In this document: piece by piece, positions 35,522-44,831 of the stretch | How the letters are laid out: each line of letters starts with the position of its first letter | Numbering within the stretch: the stretch's first letter is position 1 | NCBI RefSeq assembly: GCF_008638305.1 | Contig: NZ_VTPZ01000012.1 | Location: forward strand, 1-60,308 | DNA from: Pseudomonas profundi | GTDB taxonomy: Bacteria; Pseudomonadota; Gammaproteobacteria; Pseudomonadales; Pseudomonadaceae | Reading direction: 5' to 3' | DNA: 60,308 bases | Position numbers and translations under genes: made by a program | The notes under the pieces: generated by a model | What the model was told of the DNA's origin: nothing | Seen by the model: the letters and a program-made list of their open reading frames with translations, nothing else | Database searches by the model: none

Positions 35522-35594
35522 GCTGCACTAGCGTGGTCAGCACTGGCCAAAGCAGGCTATCATTGTCGCTTTCCTGACTACGTTCGAGTATCCC

Positions 35595-35795
35595 ATGCAG
35601 ATCCAACTGAATGGCGAAGCCTACGCCCTGGAGAACCCGGTTACGCTGGCTGAACTGGTCGAGCGGCTGGGTTTGAGCGGCAAGCGCCTGGCCGTAGAGC
35701 TGAATCTGGATATAGTGCCGCGCAGCCAACACGCCGAGACCCGACTCGCAGACGGCGACCGGGTAGAAATCGTTCACGCCATAGGCGGCGGATAG
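35595..35795 (+). CDS. thiS: Sulfur carrier protein ThiS
   Basis: A 66-residue ubiquitin-like sulfur carrier ending in the required HAIGGG C-terminus, whose terminal Gly is thiocarboxylated to deliver sulfur for the thiazole ring of thiamine. [12 protein letters not shown] and [13 protein letters not shown] are family-typical. thiG follows after 52 bases. No TPP riboswitch motif is seen upstream. Confidence 0.95.
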   Translation: MQIQLNGEAYALENPVTLAELVERLGLSGKRLAVELNLDIVPRSQHAETRLADGDRVEIVHAIGGG

Positions 35796-35847
35796 GGTAG
35801 TTGCCGTTTCATCGCGGCCCTGCCTTTCCCCCCAAATCGGAGTTCAC

Positions 35848-36639
35848 ATGACTGACCTGACCCAGGACGCGCTGGAAATTGCCGGCGTGCGTTACCGTTC
35901 CCGCTTGCTGGTAGGCACCGGCAAGTACAAGGACATGGACGAAACCCGCGACGCGATCGAAGCCTCAGGCGCCGAGATTGTCACCGTGGCTATCCGCCGG
36001 ACCAACATCGGCCAGAATCCAGGCGAGCCCAATCTGCTCGACGTGCTACCGCCGGATCGCTTCACCATCCTGCCCAACACCGCTGGCTGTTTCACTGCTG
36101 AAGACGCCGTGCGTACCTGTCGCCTGGCGCGTGAACTGCTGGACGGACACAAGCTGGTCAAGCTCGAAGTGCTGGCGGACCAGAAAACCCTGTTCCCGGA
36201 TGTCATCGAAACCATCAAGGCCGCCGAAATCCTGGTGCGCGATGGCTTTGATGTGATGGTTTACACCAGCGACGATCCGATCATCGCGCGTCAACTGGCG
36301 GAAATCGGCTGCGTCGCGGTCATGCCGCTGGCCGGGCTGATCGGCTCCGGGCTGGGTATCTGCAACCCCTATAACCTGCGCATCATCCTCGAAGAGGCCA
36401 CCGTGCCGGTGCTGGTGGATGCGGGTGTCGGCACCGCCTCGGATGCTGCAATCGCTATGGAGCTGGGCTGCGCCGGCGTGTTGATGAACACCGCTATCGC
36501 CCATGCGCAGCAACCGGTGCTCATGGCCGAAGCCATGAAACACGCGGTCCTGGCAGGTCGCGGTGCCTATCTGGCCGGACGCATGGAGCGCAAGCTGTAT
36601 GCCTCGGCTTCCTCGCCGCTGGCCGGCACTTTCTTCTGA
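35848..36639 (+). CDS. thiG: Thiazole synthase
   Basis: A 263-residue TIM-barrel enzyme that forms thiazole phosphate from deoxyxylulose phosphate, dehydroglycine and ThiS-thiocarboxylate. The Schiff-base Lys is probably Lys105 in [55 protein letters not shown] and [18 protein letters not shown] are conserved. It lies between thiS and trmB, the order I recall in Pseudomonas. Confidence 0.97.
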   Translation: MTDLTQDALEIAGVRYRSRLLVGTGKYKDMDETRDAIEASGAEIVTVAIRRTNIGQNPGEPNLLDVLPPDRFTILPNTAGCFTAEDAVRTCRLARELLDGHKLVKLEVLADQKTLFPDVIETIKAAEILVRDGFDVMVYTSDDPIIARQLAEIGCVAVMPLAGLIGSGLGICNPYNLRIILEEATVPVLVDAGVGTASDAAIAMELGCAGVLMNTAIAHAQQPVLMAEAMKHAVLAGRGAYLAGRMERKLYASASSPLAGTFF

Positions 36640-36659
36640 TTACACTTTGAGCCTTTGCC

Positions 36660-37391
36660 ATGACTGACAGCCAGACCCCTTCCGACCTGCCCGAGAACGA
36701 TAGCAACAGCGAACATCCGCGCCGCGCGATTCGCAGCTTTGTCATGCGTGCCGGACGGATGACCGATGCGCAGAAGCGCGGCATCGACGTCGGTTGGCCC
36801 AGATTCGGGCTTGATCTCGAAAGCGGTATGCTCGACCTGGATGCGCTGTTTGGCCGCCAGGCACCGCGTACGCTGGAGATCGGTTTCGGCATGGGGCAGT
36901 CGCTGCTGGAAATGGCAGCGGCCGCACCGGAACAGGATTTTATCGGCGTAGAGGTGCATCGCCCCGGCGTCGGCTCGTTGCTCAATGGCGTGCTTAACGC
37001 GGGGCTGAGCAACCTCAGGGTGTTCGATTGCGATGCCATCGAAGTGCTCGACAAGACCATTCCTGATGCCAGCCTGGACCGGGTGCTGCTGTTCTTCCCC
37101 GATCCCTGGCACAAGAAGAAACACAACAAGCGCCGTATCGTGCAGCTGGACTTCGCTGAGAAACTGCGGAAGAAGCTCAAGCCCGGCGGTGTATTCCACA
37201 TGGCCACCGACTGGGAAGCCTACGCCGAGCAGATGCTCGAGGTGATGAGCGCGGCCCCTGGTTACCGCAATCTGGCTGAAGACGGCACCTATGTACCCCG
37301 TCCGGAAGAGCGCCCGGTAACCAAGTTCGAGCGCCGCGGCGAGCGTCTCGGTCACGGCGTCTGGGACCTCAAGTTCGAGCGCGTCGACTAG
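36660..37391 (+). CDS. trmB: tRNA (guanine-46-N7)-methyltransferase
   Basis: A 243-residue SAM methyltransferase. [15 protein letters not shown] precedes the SAM-binding [46 protein letters not shown] (catalytic/tRNA-binding signature) and [15 protein letters not shown] follow. It modifies G46 of tRNA variable loops. It starts 20 bases after thiG and ends the thiSG-trmB run. Confidence 0.97.
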   Translation: MTDSQTPSDLPENDSNSEHPRRAIRSFVMRAGRMTDAQKRGIDVGWPRFGLDLESGMLDLDALFGRQAPRTLEIGFGMGQSLLEMAAAAPEQDFIGVEVHRPGVGSLLNGVLNAGLSNLRVFDCDAIEVLDKTIPDASLDRVLLFFPDPWHKKKHNKRRIVQLDFAEKLRKKLKPGGVFHMATDWEAYAEQMLEVMSAAPGYRNLAEDGTYVPRPEERPVTKFERRGERLGHGVWDLKFERVD

Positions 37392-37423
37392 GTAACCACT
37401 CAGGATCAATCGGCCCTGCCTAT

Positions 37424-37443
37424 GGCTTTGCATACGCAAAGCC
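37424..37443. terminator. Hairpin downstream of trmB
   Basis: GGCTTTGC-ATAC-GCAAAGCC is a perfect 8-bp stem 32 bases after the trmB stop. No T-run follows, so it is at best a weak terminator or transcript-end stabiliser. Confidence 0.4.
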
Positions 37444-37513
37444 GAGGGTCATGGCCTGAGGGCATTTGCGCTCTTACACTGTCAGGCCTTCCCATTCTTG
37501 CAGGAGTGCCGCA

Positions 37514-38362
37514 GTGAGCTATTCAACGCTGAATTATCAGGTCGAGGACGGCATCCTCGTCCTGACCCTCAATCGCCCCGACCGCATGAATGCCTTCAAT
37601 GCCGACATGCGTCGTGAGCTGATCGAAGCTTTCGATGCCGCCGACGCTGACGATGACGTACGCGTCGTCATCATGACGGGCGCCGGGAAGGCGTTCTGCG
37701 CCGGTGCGGATCTGGAGAGCGGCGGCGACACCTTCAATCGTCACAAGCGTAGCAACGCCGATCTGCGTGACGGCGGCGGTACTGTTTCGCTGCGAATTTT
37801 CGAATGTACCAAGCCAGTAATCGGTGCCTTCAACGGCGCGGCTGTGGGTGTAGGTGCCACCATGACCCTGCCCATGGATATTCGTCTGGCCTCCACCAAG
37901 GCGCGCTTCGGTTTTGTCTTCGCGCGCAGAGGTATCACCATGGAAGCCTGCTCCAGCTGGTTCCTGCCGCGTCTGGTCGGCGTACAGCAGGCCGCTGAAT
38001 GGGTCTACACCGGTCGCGTCTTTGATGCCGAAGAAGCACTGCGCGGTGGCCTGATTCGCAGCATCCATGAACCGGAAGAGCTGCTGCCTGCCGCCATGAA
38101 ACTGGCCCGTGAAATTGCCGACAACACATCGCCCATGTCCACGCTGCTTAACCGTCAGATGCTCTGGCGCATGCTTGGCGCCGACCATCCGATGGAAGCT
38201 CACATCGTCGATTCCCGTGCGATCGCTTTCATGGGTGAATCGGCCGATGCGAAGGAGGGCGTGCAATCCTTCCTGGAAAAACGTCCTGCACGCTTCACTC
38301 TGCGTCCCAGCCAGGACCGTCCGGACTTCTTCCCCTGGTGGCAGGAGCGGCCTTTCCGCTGA
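37514..38362 (+). CDS. Enoyl-CoA hydratase/isomerase-family protein
   Basis: A 282-residue crotonase starting at GTG 37514, seven bases after AGGAG; the frame is open further upstream but without a signal. The first oxyanion motif is GAGKAFCAGADL. In the second (GAAVGVGATMTLPMDIR) the usual catalytic Glu is Thr, while Glu appears later in ITMEACSSWFLPRLVG, a pattern I associate with crotonases of the isomerase/hydratase subgroup carrying the base on the neighbouring turn. A Trp/Pro-rich tail (DFFPWWQERPFR) ends the protein. Substrate unknown; it shares no operon with the acyl-CoA locus at the left end. Confidence 0.87.
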   Translation: MSYSTLNYQVEDGILVLTLNRPDRMNAFNADMRRELIEAFDAADADDDVRVVIMTGAGKAFCAGADLESGGDTFNRHKRSNADLRDGGGTVSLRIFECTKPVIGAFNGAAVGVGATMTLPMDIRLASTKARFGFVFARRGITMEACSSWFLPRLVGVQQAAEWVYTGRVFDAEEALRGGLIRSIHEPEELLPAAMKLAREIADNTSPMSTLLNRQMLWRMLGADHPMEAHIVDSRAIAFMGESADAKEGVQSFLEKRPARFTLRPSQDRPDFFPWWQERPFR

Positions 38363-38372
38363 GGGCCGGATT

Positions 38373-38412
38373 CGGTTGGCGTTTTCGGTCCTTCGCGATA
38401 GAGCGCCAACCG
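38373..38412. repeat. Inverted repeat between crotonase and glyoxalase genes
   Basis: CGGTTGGCG (38373-38381) and CGCCAACCG (38404-38412) are perfect 9-bp inverted arms with a 22-base loop, starting 10 bases after the crotonase stop. Could end that transcript or be a regulatory site of gloA. Confidence 0.5.
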
Positions 38413-38464
38413 ATGCTGAAATGCTAGGCTTCCTTTCAAACCATCCATTTGAGGAGCCGCTGCC

Positions 38465-39007
38465 ATGTCACGCCATTTCGAAACCGCTGAAGGCCTGTGC
38501 GAGGATCGCGACCCGGCCACGGAGGGCTTCGTCCTTAACCAGACCATGCTGCGCGTCAAGGACCCGACCGCGTCGCTGGATTTCTACACCCGCATCATGG
38601 GCATGACGCTGGTCAAACGGCTGGATTTCGAAGACATGCGCTTCAGCCTGTATTTCCTCGCAATGATCGACGAGCTGGATCTTGGCTACTGGTCGCATGA
38701 ATCCAGGGTGCGGCTGGTGCAGACCTTCGGCCGGCCGGCAATGCTCGAGCTGACGCACAACTGGGGCACCGAGGACGATCCAGAATTTGCCTATCACAAC
38801 GGCAACGACCAGCCCCAGGGGTTTGGTCATATCGGCTTCGCCGTCCCTGATCTCGATGCGGCCTGTGAGCGCTTCGAGTCCATGGGCGTGGAATTCGTCA
38901 AACGTCCGAACGACGGCAAGATGAAGCGCATCGCCTTTATCAAGGACGCAGACGGCTACTGGATAGAGCTGTTTACGCCGGGGCAGTTGCCGGACGTACT
39001 AGGTTGA
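38465..39007 (+). CDS. gloA: Glyoxalase I (lactoylglutathione lyase), long form
   Basis: A 180-residue vicinal-oxygen-chelate enzyme converting the methylglyoxal-glutathione hemithioacetal to S-lactoylglutathione. Metal ligands are visible: Gln in LNQTMLRV, Glu in MLELTHNWG, His in GFGHIGFAV, Glu in GYWIELF. The N-terminal extension and EDMRFSLYFLAMI insertion mark the longer, typically zinc-dependent class. GAGGAG precedes ATG 38465. A foldback repeat begins at the base after its stop. Confidence 0.95.
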   Translation: MSRHFETAEGLCEDRDPATEGFVLNQTMLRVKDPTASLDFYTRIMGMTLVKRLDFEDMRFSLYFLAMIDELDLGYWSHESRVRLVQTFGRPAMLELTHNWGTEDDPEFAYHNGNDQPQGFGHIGFAVPDLDAACERFESMGVEFVKRPNDGKMKRIAFIKDADGYWIELFTPGQLPDVLG

Positions 39008-39161
39008 GGAACCTCCAAAAAACTACTGCGCTCGGCCATACAGCGTTGAAATCTCGCTCAAGATGCTCATTTACAAGACGTAAACTGGTACGCCAGCCCG
39101 GTCCGTCTTTCGCTCGATTTCGCCTTGTCTGGCCTTCGCTCGCTACGTTTTTAGAGGCCCC
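39008..39161. repeat. Foldback repeat, copy A
   Basis: A 154-bp sequence opening GGAACCTCCAAAAAACTAC and closing CGTTTTTAGAGGCCCC, imperfectly inverted, with inner segments that also pair (CGGCCATACA with TGTCTGGCC). It fills the entire gap between convergent gloA and the thioesterase gene. It resembles copy B at 41318-41460, including compensatory stem changes. Confidence 0.75.
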
Positions 39162-39166
39162 TTTAT

Positions 39167-39601
39167 TCAAAGCAGCAACCGTTCGAGCGCGGCGCGCGGT
39201 CCGGCCGGTATGGCGCATGAGCGTTTGCTGGCGCGTTCGACGAACACGTGTACAAAGCGCCCGGCTGCGCAGGGCCCTTCTTCGCCTGTCTTGAACACTG
39301 CCAGTTCGTAATGCACCGAGCTGTTACCCAGCTTGGCTACGCGTACGCCCACTTCGATACGATCCGGAAAGGCTACGGGTTTGAAGTAGTCACAGGCGGA
39401 GCTGACGACAAACGCCACCTGTTCACCCTCGTGAATATCCAGCCCACCCTGTTCAATCAGCCAGGTGTTCACAGCGCTGTCGAAGAATGCGTAGTAGGTG
39501 ACGTTATTGATGTGGCCGTAGAGATCGTTGTCGTGCCAGCGGGTGGTGATGGGATGCAAATAGGGGTAGTCGCTGCGTGAAGAATGGGCGGCTTCGGTCA
39601 T
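39167..39601 (-). CDS. 4-hydroxybenzoyl-CoA thioesterase-type hotdog protein
   Basis: A 144-residue acyl-CoA thioesterase of the 4HBT/YbgC class. The active-site segment TRWHDNDLYGHINNVTYYAFFD (about 20-41) carries the catalytic Asp. CDYFKPVAFPDRIEVGVRV and FVHVFVERASKR follow as in the family. Substrate unknown. The gene converges on gloA across the foldback repeat and is 56 bases downstream of the iron alcohol dehydrogenase on the same strand. Confidence 0.88.
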   Translation of the reverse strand: MTEAAHSSRSDYPYLHPITTRWHDNDLYGHINNVTYYAFFDSAVNTWLIEQGGLDIHEGEQVAFVVSSACDYFKPVAFPDRIEVGVRVAKLGNSSVHYELAVFKTGEEGPCAAGRFVHVFVERASKRSCAIPAGPRAALERLLL

Positions 39602-39657
39602 GGCGTGTCCTGAGGGCGGGCCGCGGAAGTGACTCCGCAGCCCGGCAGTGATGGGTA

Positions 39658-40821
39658 TCAGTAGGCTTTCTGGTAGATGGCCAGCGCGTCGGCTTCGGTC
39701 AGCTCGCGGGGGTTATTGACCAGCAAGCGTTGCTGAAGCATGGCGTCGCGGGCCAGCATGGGCAGGCTGTCTTCCGGTACACCGGCATCGCGCAAGCGGC
39801 TTGGCAGGCCATGGTCAGGGCTGAGCCGTGACAGTGCAGCCACCAGCTGCGCGGTCAGGCTTGCATCGTCGCCGGGCTGTAGAGCAGGGCCGAGGATGAT
39901 CGGAGCCAGTTCTGCGTAAAGCGGTGCGGCGTGGGAGGCGTTATATTCGATTACCGCAGGCAGCACCAGTGCGTTGGACAGGCCATGCGGGATATGAAAA
40001 TGCCCACCCAGCGGATAAGCCAGCGCGTGCACTGCTGCAACCGGCGCGTTGGCAAAAGCCTGGCCCGCAAGCAAAGCGCCGAGGAGCATCGCCTGACGCG
40101 CTTCGCGGTTCTGTCCGTTATGCACCGCCTCGCTCAGGTTGTCGGAGAGCAGGCGCAGGGCTTCGCGGGCCAGCATATCGGAGAGCGGATTCTTTTTGAC
40201 CTTGCTGGTGTAGGCCTCGATCGCATGCACCATGGCATCAATACCGGTGGCTGCGGTGACGGAGGGCGGGAGGCCCAGCGTGAGGTCGGCGTCGAGTACG
40301 GCCAGATCGGGTAGCAGCAATGGCGAGACCACGCCCATCTTGGTGGTTTCACCGGTGGTGATGATCGCGATCTGGGTGACTTCCGAACCGGTTCCGGCGG
40401 TTGTCGGCACTTGAATCAGTGGCAGGCGGCGACCGCGCGCGTTGCCCACGCCATAGATGTCGGGCAATTGCTGTGTGCACTCGGGGTGTGCCAGCAAGGC
40501 CACGAGCTTGGCTACATCCATTGAGCTGCCGCCCCCAAAGCCGATCACCAGCTCGGCCCCCATCGCTCGCCCCTGTTCAACCGCCGCCAGCACCACCGCC
40601 TCCGGCGGATCGGCCTCTACCGCATCAAATATCCGGTATTGGATCCCGGCGTCTGCAAAACCGGGAAGAATATCCTTCAGCAAGCCTAACTGAATGATGC
40701 CGGGGTCGGTCACTATCAGCACGCGGTGAGCGTCCCGCTCGTGGCAGAGTTCGGCCAGGCGCAGGGCGGAGCCGGGTTCACAGAGAATTTGTGCGGTAGT
40801 GGCGAAGCTGAAAGGGGACAT
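39658..40821 (-). CDS. Iron-containing alcohol dehydrogenase
   Basis: A 387-residue group III alcohol dehydrogenase. NAD-binding glycines are in GFGGGSSMDVAKLV and the adjoining TTAGTGSEVT. Iron ligands are visible as Asp and His of GIDAMVHAIEAY and the two histidines of AVHALAYPLGGHFHIPHG. It interconverts alcohols and aldehydes/ketones with NAD(P); the substrate cannot be read from sequence. GAGGT lies before ATG 40821. Confidence 0.92.
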   Translation of the reverse strand: MSPFSFATTAQILCEPGSALRLAELCHERDAHRVLIVTDPGIIQLGLLKDILPGFADAGIQYRIFDAVEADPPEAVVLAAVEQGRAMGAELVIGFGGGSSMDVAKLVALLAHPECTQQLPDIYGVGNARGRRLPLIQVPTTAGTGSEVTQIAIITTGETTKMGVVSPLLLPDLAVLDADLTLGLPPSVTAATGIDAMVHAIEAYTSKVKKNPLSDMLAREALRLLSDNLSEAVHNGQNREARQAMLLGALLAGQAFANAPVAAVHALAYPLGGHFHIPHGLSNALVLPAVIEYNASHAAPLYAELAPIILGPALQPGDDASLTAQLVAALSRLSPDHGLPSRLRDAGVPEDSLPMLARDAMLQQRLLVNNPRELTEADALAIYQKAY

Positions 40822-40937
40822 GCTGACCTCGGTTCAGTTGAGACAGACAGCTGAACTGTACGGGGTATGGGGCGGCAGCATCAAGGAACAGATGGCGGGC
40901 GTGACGCCGCTGACAGTCAGCGGCGCCGCGATAGTGC

Positions 40938-41288
40938 TTACAGCGGTGTCTGGCTGCTGTCAGTGCCGGCTTGATGGCTATTCTGACGGCGTGGCTTGGT
41001 CAGGAAATAGGCCACCAGAGCGAAGGCGCCGGCGGCAATCGCCAGCGTCACGACGGGATGCTGTTTGACCATCTGGCCTGCCTGCTGCAGCGAGTGAGAG
41101 GCGCGGTTGTTGTGACCGCCGAGATGCATGTCGTGCATGTTATGGCGCGCACGTTTTTGCAGCTTTCTGAAATCGCGGCTGGACTCCTTGGCGGTGCCCT
41201 TATAAAAACGGCGTGCAACCGAACCCAGGTGGTGCGCTTCTTTTTCGGCTTCTTTGCGGGCAGCTGATACTTGCTTACTGAATGACAT
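40938..41288 (-). CDS. DUF883/ElaB-like membrane-anchored protein
   Basis: A 116-residue protein with a charged, helical N-terminal half (AARKEAEKEAHHLGSVARRF, residues about 9-28), a His-rich segment (HNMHDMHLGGHNNRASH) and one C-terminal membrane helix (about 79-97, VVTLAIAAGAFALVAYFLT). This arrangement resembles ElaB/YqjD/DUF883 proteins, which tether to the inner membrane and in E. coli bind stationary-phase ribosomes. Membership here is by overall layout, not by a diagnostic motif. AGGAG precedes ATG 41288. Confidence 0.65.
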   Translation of the reverse strand: MSFSKQVSAARKEAEKEAHHLGSVARRFYKGTAKESSRDFRKLQKRARHNMHDMHLGGHNNRASHSLQQAGQMVKQHPVVTLAIAAGAFALVAYFLTKPRRQNSHQAGTDSSQTPL

Positions 41289-41317
41289 AAGTGTGCTCCT
41301 TTGACCAGAATGCTCAA

Positions 41318-41460
41318 GGAACCCCGAAATGATGGGACGCGGTCATGCAGCGTTGATGTCGCTTTGAAGAGGCTTGTTACAGCTGCACGCTGCAACCGTT
41401 CTCTCCATTACGCCTTGTCTGACCTTCGCTCTCTATCTTTTCAGAGGTTTCTACGGTTCC
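41318..41460. repeat. Foldback repeat, copy B
   Basis: Begins GGAACCCCGAAATGATGGG and ends near GGTTTCTACGGTTCC, between the DUF883-like gene start and the fabY stop. It shares TACGCCTTGTCTGACCTTCGC with the matching part of copy A and folds the same way. Ends are not exact because the copies have diverged. Confidence 0.65.
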
Positions 41461-41569
41461 AAGTTATGGACTACAACTCAGAGCAAAGGTGCGGTAACTA
41501 TTGAGAATCGCCTGATCTGGCAAGCCTGACGCGGAACGGAGCCGGCGTTATCGCCCGGCTCCGAAGCGC

Positions 41570-43477
41570 TTAATCGAGCATGTCGCTGAAGCGATCATCC
41601 TTGCGAAATATCAGGGGCTGGCTGAAGCCGGGCACGGTCATCTGTTCGACCGACATCTCTATCTGCCGGTCATCGATCATGTCCTGACCAAACTTGTAGA
41701 TCACCTCGAGCTGGCCTTTCTGGGCGCGCTGTTCGTAGGCCAATGCAGCGGCCCGGACCGCTTCGCGACGGACAGCATATTCGGCGAAACGCTCTTCCCC
41801 GTGACGCTTGCGGAGCATCCGCTCGACCACCTGCGGGGCCAGCACCACCGCGCTGGCGTTGTTGCCGCCGAAGCCCTTGGAGTTGATAAAGCACACCTCG
41901 AGCGGATCCTGCGCGCGGTCAACATCACGGGTGCTGATGCGTAAATGCTGTTGATGAACATCGTCCGCCACTTCATCAATGGTTTTGATGCCGGGAATGA
42001 TCTGGTATTTGAACGTGCCCAGCGCCGAAGCCAGCTGATCACCACTGGCGCTGGCAAGCGAATGACCGACGAAGGCCTTGACCGCTGCCACCGGCCAGTC
42101 GGCAATACCGAAGGCCTCGGCAACACGGTCCAGCAGTTCTGACTCGGTTACCCGGTTGGCCGGGGTGCTGGATCCGTGCGCATGTACGAAGCTGCGCCGG
42201 CGCACGCTGTCTTCGCCGAGGATCTGCATCGCGCTGTGTACGCATTTGGCCATGGTCAGGTAGTTGCCAGGCCCCGGCGCTGAAATCGATTTCTTGAAAC
42301 CGTCGGCGCTGACAAACACATCCGGAACCGAGCCGTGGATATCGGCGCCCAGCTCCATCGCCAGCTCGTCATCCATCAACAGGAAGAACTGGCTGGACTC
42401 GGCCAGGGTAAAGCCGCAGTTCTGTCCAAAGGGCCGGCTCGCCCGCCGGAAGTTCACATCCGTCGTGCCTTCGATATTGCGCAGCCCTTCTTCGGTACCC
42501 AATGCGCCCATCGCACCGTAACCTTCGATGCATTCCTGGGTTATAGGTGCTTCACTGCTGCCGACCAGGGCGACCCGGGCGCGACCGCTGGTAATCATCT
42601 CGGTGGCTTTCTGCAGGTTGTACAGGAAGCTGGCGCAGGCACCGGTGATGGCCCCCGTCGTGCCGACACTGCCAAGGATATAGGCGTTGATGAAGTCCGC
42701 CGGCATGCTGTTCAGGCCCAGCGCGAGCTGCTTGGCGCTGACCCGGTTGCCCTTGAGCCGGGACTGCATCATGCCGCCGAAGCTGAATTCATCCAGCTGA
42801 CTCATGATGCTGCTGGCGAACACGGCGACTTCATCCGGCTGGATGCGTTGGGTGATGTCTTCCCAGGCGATACCGCTGGAACGCAGCGCATCGGTAGCGG
42901 CGACGATTGTCATTTGCAGGCCGCGTGGGTGAAAACGTGATGCGTATTGCTCGCCGGGCTCGAAGCCGCTGGGCAGCTGTCCGGCGGACTTGACCGCCAG
43001 CGAGCGGTAGCTGTCGACCTTGATGTCGCAACCGTCATACATGGTGACCATTACTTCGGCGGCATTCAGCGGCTCGACCACCCAGTCCGATGGCAGGGGT
43101 TCGGGCAACTGTTTCGCCAGAGTGATGAACGAGAAGGGTTTGCCGGCTTCGCCGGTCACTGTCAGGTTCTTGTGCCAGTGCGCGGCGTCTACATCCAGGT
43201 GACGTTTCTCTACCCGGCGTACCAGGGTGCTGTCGAGGATCTGCTGACCGAAACGCTCTTCGAGGTCCGCCAGGCTGAGCGGCTGCTCCTCATCATCGAG
43301 ATAGACATCACCCTCTACGCGTACCAGCTTCATGAGAACGGCCAGTCCGGCCAGCGTTTGCTGCCGGTCGGCTGGGTTCAGGGATTCAATGATGGTGCGG
43401 CGAAAGCCATGGTGGAATGAGCTACGGCCAGCGGCGTTGTATCCGCCGAACCCGACAATGACTGGTAAACGCGACAT
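41570..43477 (-). CDS. fabY: Beta-ketoacyl-ACP synthase FabY
   Basis: A 635-residue condensing enzyme of the class that initiates fatty-acid synthesis in Pseudomonas by joining acetyl-CoA to malonyl-ACP. Catalytic Cys281 lies in ITGACASFLYN; the histidines are in VHAHGSSTPANR and FVGHSLASASG, followed by INSKGFGGNNAS. The N-terminal extension of about 150 residues and overall length distinguish it from FabB/FabF. GAGGAG precedes ATG 43477 by ten bases. Stands alone, with gene-free DNA on both sides. Confidence 0.93.
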   Translation of the reverse strand: MSRLPVIVGFGGYNAAGRSSFHHGFRRTIIESLNPADRQQTLAGLAVLMKLVRVEGDVYLDDEEQPLSLADLEERFGQQILDSTLVRRVEKRHLDVDAAHWHKNLTVTGEAGKPFSFITLAKQLPEPLPSDWVVEPLNAAEVMVTMYDGCDIKVDSYRSLAVKSAGQLPSGFEPGEQYASRFHPRGLQMTIVAATDALRSSGIAWEDITQRIQPDEVAVFASSIMSQLDEFSFGGMMQSRLKGNRVSAKQLALGLNSMPADFINAYILGSVGTTGAITGACASFLYNLQKATEMITSGRARVALVGSSEAPITQECIEGYGAMGALGTEEGLRNIEGTTDVNFRRASRPFGQNCGFTLAESSQFFLLMDDELAMELGADIHGSVPDVFVSADGFKKSISAPGPGNYLTMAKCVHSAMQILGEDSVRRRSFVHAHGSSTPANRVTESELLDRVAEAFGIADWPVAAVKAFVGHSLASASGDQLASALGTFKYQIIPGIKTIDEVADDVHQQHLRISTRDVDRAQDPLEVCFINSKGFGGNNASAVVLAPQVVERMLRKRHGEERFAEYAVRREAVRAAALAYEQRAQKGQLEVIYKFGQDMIDDRQIEMSVEQMTVPGFSQPLIFRKDDRFSDMLD

Positions 43478-43925
43478 CTCGCAGGACTCCTCACTGTACC
43501 CCGGTGCGCACCCGCCACGCGTGACGAACAGGCTGAACTCGATGGTCGCCGGGCGATTTACCCGGTCTGGCCATTGATCCTGAGGAATCTCTGAGAGCCA
43601 AGGGCTCGCCGCGACAGGCGTTCATATCACGCTTGGCAGCCCTGCCTGGTCACAAGACAGGATTGCGGTGTGGTATGAGTGCGTCCCGTCAGGCCGGTGC
43701 ATGGCTGGCTCTCGGAGCTTCCTGAACAATCCAGGGGAAATTATGGTCTTGAATGCATTGGTTGACGAGGAATGTAACCCGTCAGTCACGTTTAGACCAT
43801 GCTGTGTCGGCAAGAAAGATGTTCAAGTCAGTGCCGAGTGGGTGCCCAGCACGCGTGCGCAACCGCCAGCAAGCCGGCGGGTGCGCACCTGTTGGCCGTT
43901 GCGGCCGCTAACGTACGGAAATATC
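43478..43925. other. Gene-free region upstream of fabY
   Basis: These 448 bases carry the fabY leader at the left and a strong hairpin at the right. The hairpin GTGCGCAACCGCC / GGCGGGTGCGCAC (43855-43888) lies 38 bases past the esterase stop and is probably its terminator. A short open frame from ATG 43743 has a fair Shine-Dalgarno but runs antisense into the esterase and is not credible. I could not place the fabY promoter. Confidence 0.5.
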
Positions 43926-44831
43926 TCAGGGCAGGGCGTGGTCCTTGAGGAAGTTCCAGCTGGCTTGTGCATCCCAGGCCTTGTGACCACCGAGCCTGGC
44001 GGTGCAAAGGACTGCCTCGGTGTCGCCGTCACAGTTGCTATAACCCTTGCAATTGTTACCCATGTCAGTAGCCGTGCCGCTGCAATTGTTGATATCAGCC
44101 CATTTTTCCAGGCTTCCCTCAGCGCCGAGGAAGGTGATTGGGTCGAGACGGTAGCGGGTCGGCGGAGTGGATTCACCACCCTCAAACGGCACGATGGAAT
44201 CGCGGGTGCCACGCGCTGCGAACACGGACACCGGGCGCGATGGCTCGCAGGCGGTCTCCTCGATCATGTCGAAAGCTGCGGGTGCGACTGCCGCGAACAT
44301 GTCTGCCGCCCGGCATGCCAGGGTATAAGCCATGCCGCCGCCGTTTGAATAGCCGGTGGCGTAGACGCGTTTCTCATCGACGCAGGCCTGGGCTGATACT
44401 TCCTCGACGACCGCTCTGGCAAAACCGACGTCATCCACTGCGCGCGATTCGGTGCAGCAGGGACCCAGGTTCCAGGCGTTATCCACGCCCTGGGGATAAG
44501 CTACGATGAAGCCTTCCTCATCGGCGACTTCCCGCGTACCGGAGTTCTCGATCTGATAGTCAGCGCTGGTCATCAGGGCATGGAAATCCAGCATCAATGG
44601 CGTTTCGCTGGCGTTGTTATAGGACTCCGGCACGTACAGTACATATTCGCGACGTTGGCCGCCGACATTGATGGTGCGGGTGGTTTCGCCCGGTTGCAGA
44701 TCCTTGTCAGTGCAGGCTACCGGGCCATCCGGCGGCGGATCAGTCGGCCCAGGGCCCGGTGTTGGAGGGTTGAAAGCCATTGCTACAGGCGATAACAGAC
44801 ACACAGCAGAAACTAGCAAGCAGATCTTCAC
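43926..44831 (-). CDS. Secreted esterase/PHB-depolymerase-family hydrolase
   Basis: A 301-residue alpha/beta hydrolase with signal peptide (1-19, ICLLVSAVCLLSPVAMA) and a Pro-rich spacer (21-37). The catalytic Ser is Ser162 in TGYSNGGGMAY; Asp is likely in GTRDSIVPFEGG and His in LGGHKAWD. VLYVPESY and IVAYPQGVDNAWNLGPCC match the LpqC/feruloyl-esterase/PHB-depolymerase group (COG3509 type). Many Cys residues suggest disulfides, as expected outside the cytoplasm. The true polymer or ester substrate is unknown. Confidence 0.87.
   Translation of the reverse strand: MKICLLVSAVCLLSPVAMAFNPPTPGPGPTDPPPDGPVACTDKDLQPGETTRTINVGGQRREYVLYVPESYNNASETPLMLDFHALMTSADYQIENSGTREVADEEGFIVAYPQGVDNAWNLGPCCTESRAVDDVGFARAVVEEVSAQACVDEKRVYATGYSNGGGMAYTLACRAADMFAAVAPAAFDMIEETACEPSRPVSVFAARGTRDSIVPFEGGESTPPTRYRLDPITFLGAEGSLEKWADINNCSGTATDMGNNCKGYSNCDGDTEAVLCTARLGGHKAWDAQASWNFLKDHALP

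Noticed and set aside
35522..35594. TPP riboswitch upstream of thiS
   Set aside because: The 73-base gap is too short and lacks the CTGAGA and GATCTGG-type conserved elements.
43743..43925. Short frame starting MVLNALVDEE with a fair Shine-Dalgarno upstream of fabY
   Set aside because: It passes through the esterase terminator hairpin and continues antisense into the esterase gene without stopping.
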